A DNA stretch of 64,000 nt from positions 1-64,000 of the forward strand of contig JASHPJ010000087.1 in NCBI GenBank assembly GCA_030038195.1. The letters are read 5' to 3'. The notes below the pieces were generated by a model, which did not search any database, was not told the DNA's origin, and was given only the letters and a program-made list of their open reading frames with translations. Positions 62,635-64,000 of the stretch are shown here, piece after piece. The stretch comes from Acidobacteriaceae bacterium. Lineage in GTDB: Bacteria > Acidobacteriota > Terriglobia > Terriglobales > Acidobacteriaceae. Every line of letters starts with the position of its first letter. Within the stretch, counting starts at the first letter, position 1. A program made the translations under genes and the position numbers.

Positions 62635-63531
62635 TCAGTTCTGCGACGACAACCTGACCAGGAAAAATCCAAATAGCACCAGCAGCCCGGCCAGCACTGC
62701 AACTGCGACGCGCAGGCGCAGGTGAAATGTGGAGCGCGAGGAGCCGATGCGCGGCACCATGGGCGCAGCGAAGAGCAGCCCGGTGCCAAAGCCGCCCAGG
62801 TGCGCGGAGTTGTCCACGTAGACGCCGGTGAACCCGGCGCCGAAGTTCACTGAGAAGCCGATGACCAGGTTGATCACCGCAAAATAAATGACTGATTTGC
62901 GCAGTCTTTTGAGTTCCTGCGGCGGCACCGGCAGACGTTTTGACTTGAGCAGAATGATGAGCGCTCCGGCAATGCCGAAGACCGCGCCTGACGCCCCGGC
63001 GCCGGCCTGGTAGAAGATGGCGCCGGAGGGATCGTGAATGGGATTCATCCAACTGTAGAAGGTCGAAAGCAGATTACCCGCTGCGCCGGTGAGAATGTAC
63101 ACGGCAAAAAGGCCGGCTGAGCCCATCAGCGGCTCGGCCAGCAGGCCAAGGTTCCACAGGCACCACATGTTGGTGGCCAGGTGAATAATGCCCACGTGGA
63201 CGAACATGGCAGTGACAATGCGCCACCACTCGCCATAGATCAGCACATTGCCCGCATTGTTTGCACCCCAGTGCATGAGCTGGTCGACGTTGGGCATCCA
63301 GGGGCTGATGCCCCGCGAGACCATGGCTAGATAGACGGCGCAGTTGATGCCTACCAGCAGATAGGTGGCCGGCGCAGCGGCCCACAGCGGACGCCGGCGC
63401 GCGGGCGGCGGCGCGTAGACGTGTGGCATCACGTAGCCGCCATGCGGGGGCAGAATCTCCGGCTCGGCCTCAGGGCCGGCGCCCGGCGATTTTTGTCCGT
63501 GGGGTGGAGAGACGGGGGGATAACTTCCCAT
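62635..63531 (-). CDS. Rhomboid-family intramembrane serine protease
   Basis: A 298-residue protein. A Pro-rich N-terminal tail (about 35 residues, PPVSPPHGQK) is followed by a six-or-seven-helix rhomboid core. WWRIVTAMFVHVGIIHLATNMWCLWNLG carries the H-x3-N oxyanion pair. The nucleophile Ser is in GASGAVFG, and the catalytic His in VDNSAHLGGFGTG. It cleaves substrates inside the membrane. ATG 63531 has only weak GAAG upstream. Divergent from purH. Confidence 0.9.
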   Translation of the reverse strand: MGSYPPVSPPHGQKSPGAGPEAEPEILPPHGGYVMPHVYAPPPARRRPLWAAAPATYLLVGINCAVYLAMVSRGISPWMPNVDQLMHWGANNAGNVLIYGEWWRIVTAMFVHVGIIHLATNMWCLWNLGLLAEPLMGSAGLFAVYILTGAAGNLLSTFYSWMNPIHDPSGAIFYQAGAGASGAVFGIAGALIILLKSKRLPVPPQELKRLRKSVIYFAVINLVIGFSVNFGAGFTGVYVDNSAHLGGFGTGLLFAAPMVPRIGSSRSTFHLRLRVAVAVLAGLLVLFGFFLVRLSSQN

Positions 63532-63684
63532 ATCTTCAACTGTAATGCATTTTGCGCCGCGCGGATTGTGCAAGCCGGCGCAGGGCGCAATGGCCATGCG
63601 GCGCGAGGTTGTAGTCTGGTGGTTGGACGCGGGCCACGAACGCCCGACGGCCCATAAGACGAAATTTTCAAGAGGAGCAGGCGG

Positions 63685-64000
63685 GTGGAGCAGGTAAACG
63701 GCGAAAAGAAGATTCGGCGCGCATTGCTGAGCGTGACCGACAAGACCGGACTGGTGGAGTTTGCGCAGGCGCTGGCAGGCCATGGCGTGGAGCTGATCTC
63801 GACGGGCGGAACGGCGCGGGCACTGCGTGACGCGGGACTTTTGGTCAAGGACATCAGCGAGCTGACGGGTTTTCCCGAGATGCTGGACGGGCGGGTAAAA
63901 ACGCTGCATCCGCGCGTGCACGGCGGGCTGCTCTATATCCGCGGCAACCAGGAGCACGAGGCAGCCGTGGCCGCGCACGGAATCGCGCCCATCGACATGG
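63685..64000 (+). CDS. purH: PurH, N-terminal part (cut by window edge)
   Basis: The first 105 codons of the bifunctional AICAR transformylase/IMP cyclohydrolase. It begins at GTG 63685, with AGGAG 8 bases upstream. [19 protein letters not shown] and [17 protein letters not shown] are the start of the MGS-like cyclohydrolase domain, and [18 protein letters not shown] is its active-site signature. The frame runs off the window without a stop. The transformylase domain should lie beyond. Confidence 0.94.
   Translation, partial: MEQVNGEKKIRRALLSVTDKTGLVEFAQALAGHGVELISTGGTARALRDAGLLVKDISELTGFPEMLDGRVKTLHPRVHGGLLYIRGNQEHEAAVAAHGIAPIDM

Overview
The window is high-GC chromosomal DNA from an acidobacterium, most likely class Terriglobia (Acidobacteriaceae-type). 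The support is two very large Oar-like TonB-dependent receptors with an N-terminal carboxypeptidase-regulatory domain, two secreted proteins of the VWFA-related acidobacterial family, a DUF885 metallopeptidase, a gluconate-dehydrogenase-subunit-3/GMC pair, and dispersed palindromic intergenic repeats. I see no rRNA, tRNA, CRISPR array, prophage or origin. About 50 genes are supported.

Layout. 1-9 kb: an IS1595-type transposase cut by the window edge, a DUF192-like/PilZ fusion, a secreted DUF885 peptidase, an SGNH hydrolase, proC, two abutting MITE-like elements bounded by TA, and an OafA-like acyltransferase. 8-15 kb: a VWFA protein, the phosphoketolase-acetate kinase operon (xfp-ackA; acetyl-phosphate to acetate plus ATP), a terminator, and heme A synthase (ctaA). 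15-21 kb: a carbohydrate block with a heparinase II/III-like lyase and an operon of sodium/solute symporter, 71-residue membrane protein and fucose/arabinose-isomerase-family protein, preceded by LacI-type and palindromic operator candidates. 21-28 kb: an unassigned protein with a Cys/His pair spaced as in CNF1, then ftsK, uppP, an SH3b/TPR envelope protein and a threonine-dehydratase-like enzyme. 28-38 kb: TonB receptor 1, an orphan FtsX-like permease, a short RodZ-like protein, metK with a structured leader and strong terminator, and an alpha-carbonic-anhydrase-like protein lacking two of three zinc histidines. 37-47 kb: an envelope cluster (asmA, two lepB genes, rnc), a TPR protein, and an ECF sigma factor overlapping an anti-sigma factor whose periplasmic end looks like a TonB C-terminal domain. 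47-54 kb: quinone oxidoreductase, subunit-3/GMC pair, trmO, queC-queE and a KdsC-like phosphatase. 53-64 kb: VWFA protein 2, TonB receptor 2 with a Gly-Phe repeat, a GNAT acetyltransferase, a dienelactone hydrolase, an XRE regulator, a Tat-exported aldo/keto reductase, a rhomboid protease, and the start of purH.

Most chromosomal functions are housekeeping or envelope biogenesis. The least explained parts are the sigma/anti-sigma-TonB pair, the CNF-like protein, the carbonic-anhydrase-like protein, and the MITE/palindromic repeats in the gaps. Long antisense ORFs opposite the big genes are GC-driven shadows and were left out. Function calls rest on motif recognition by eye; no database search was run.
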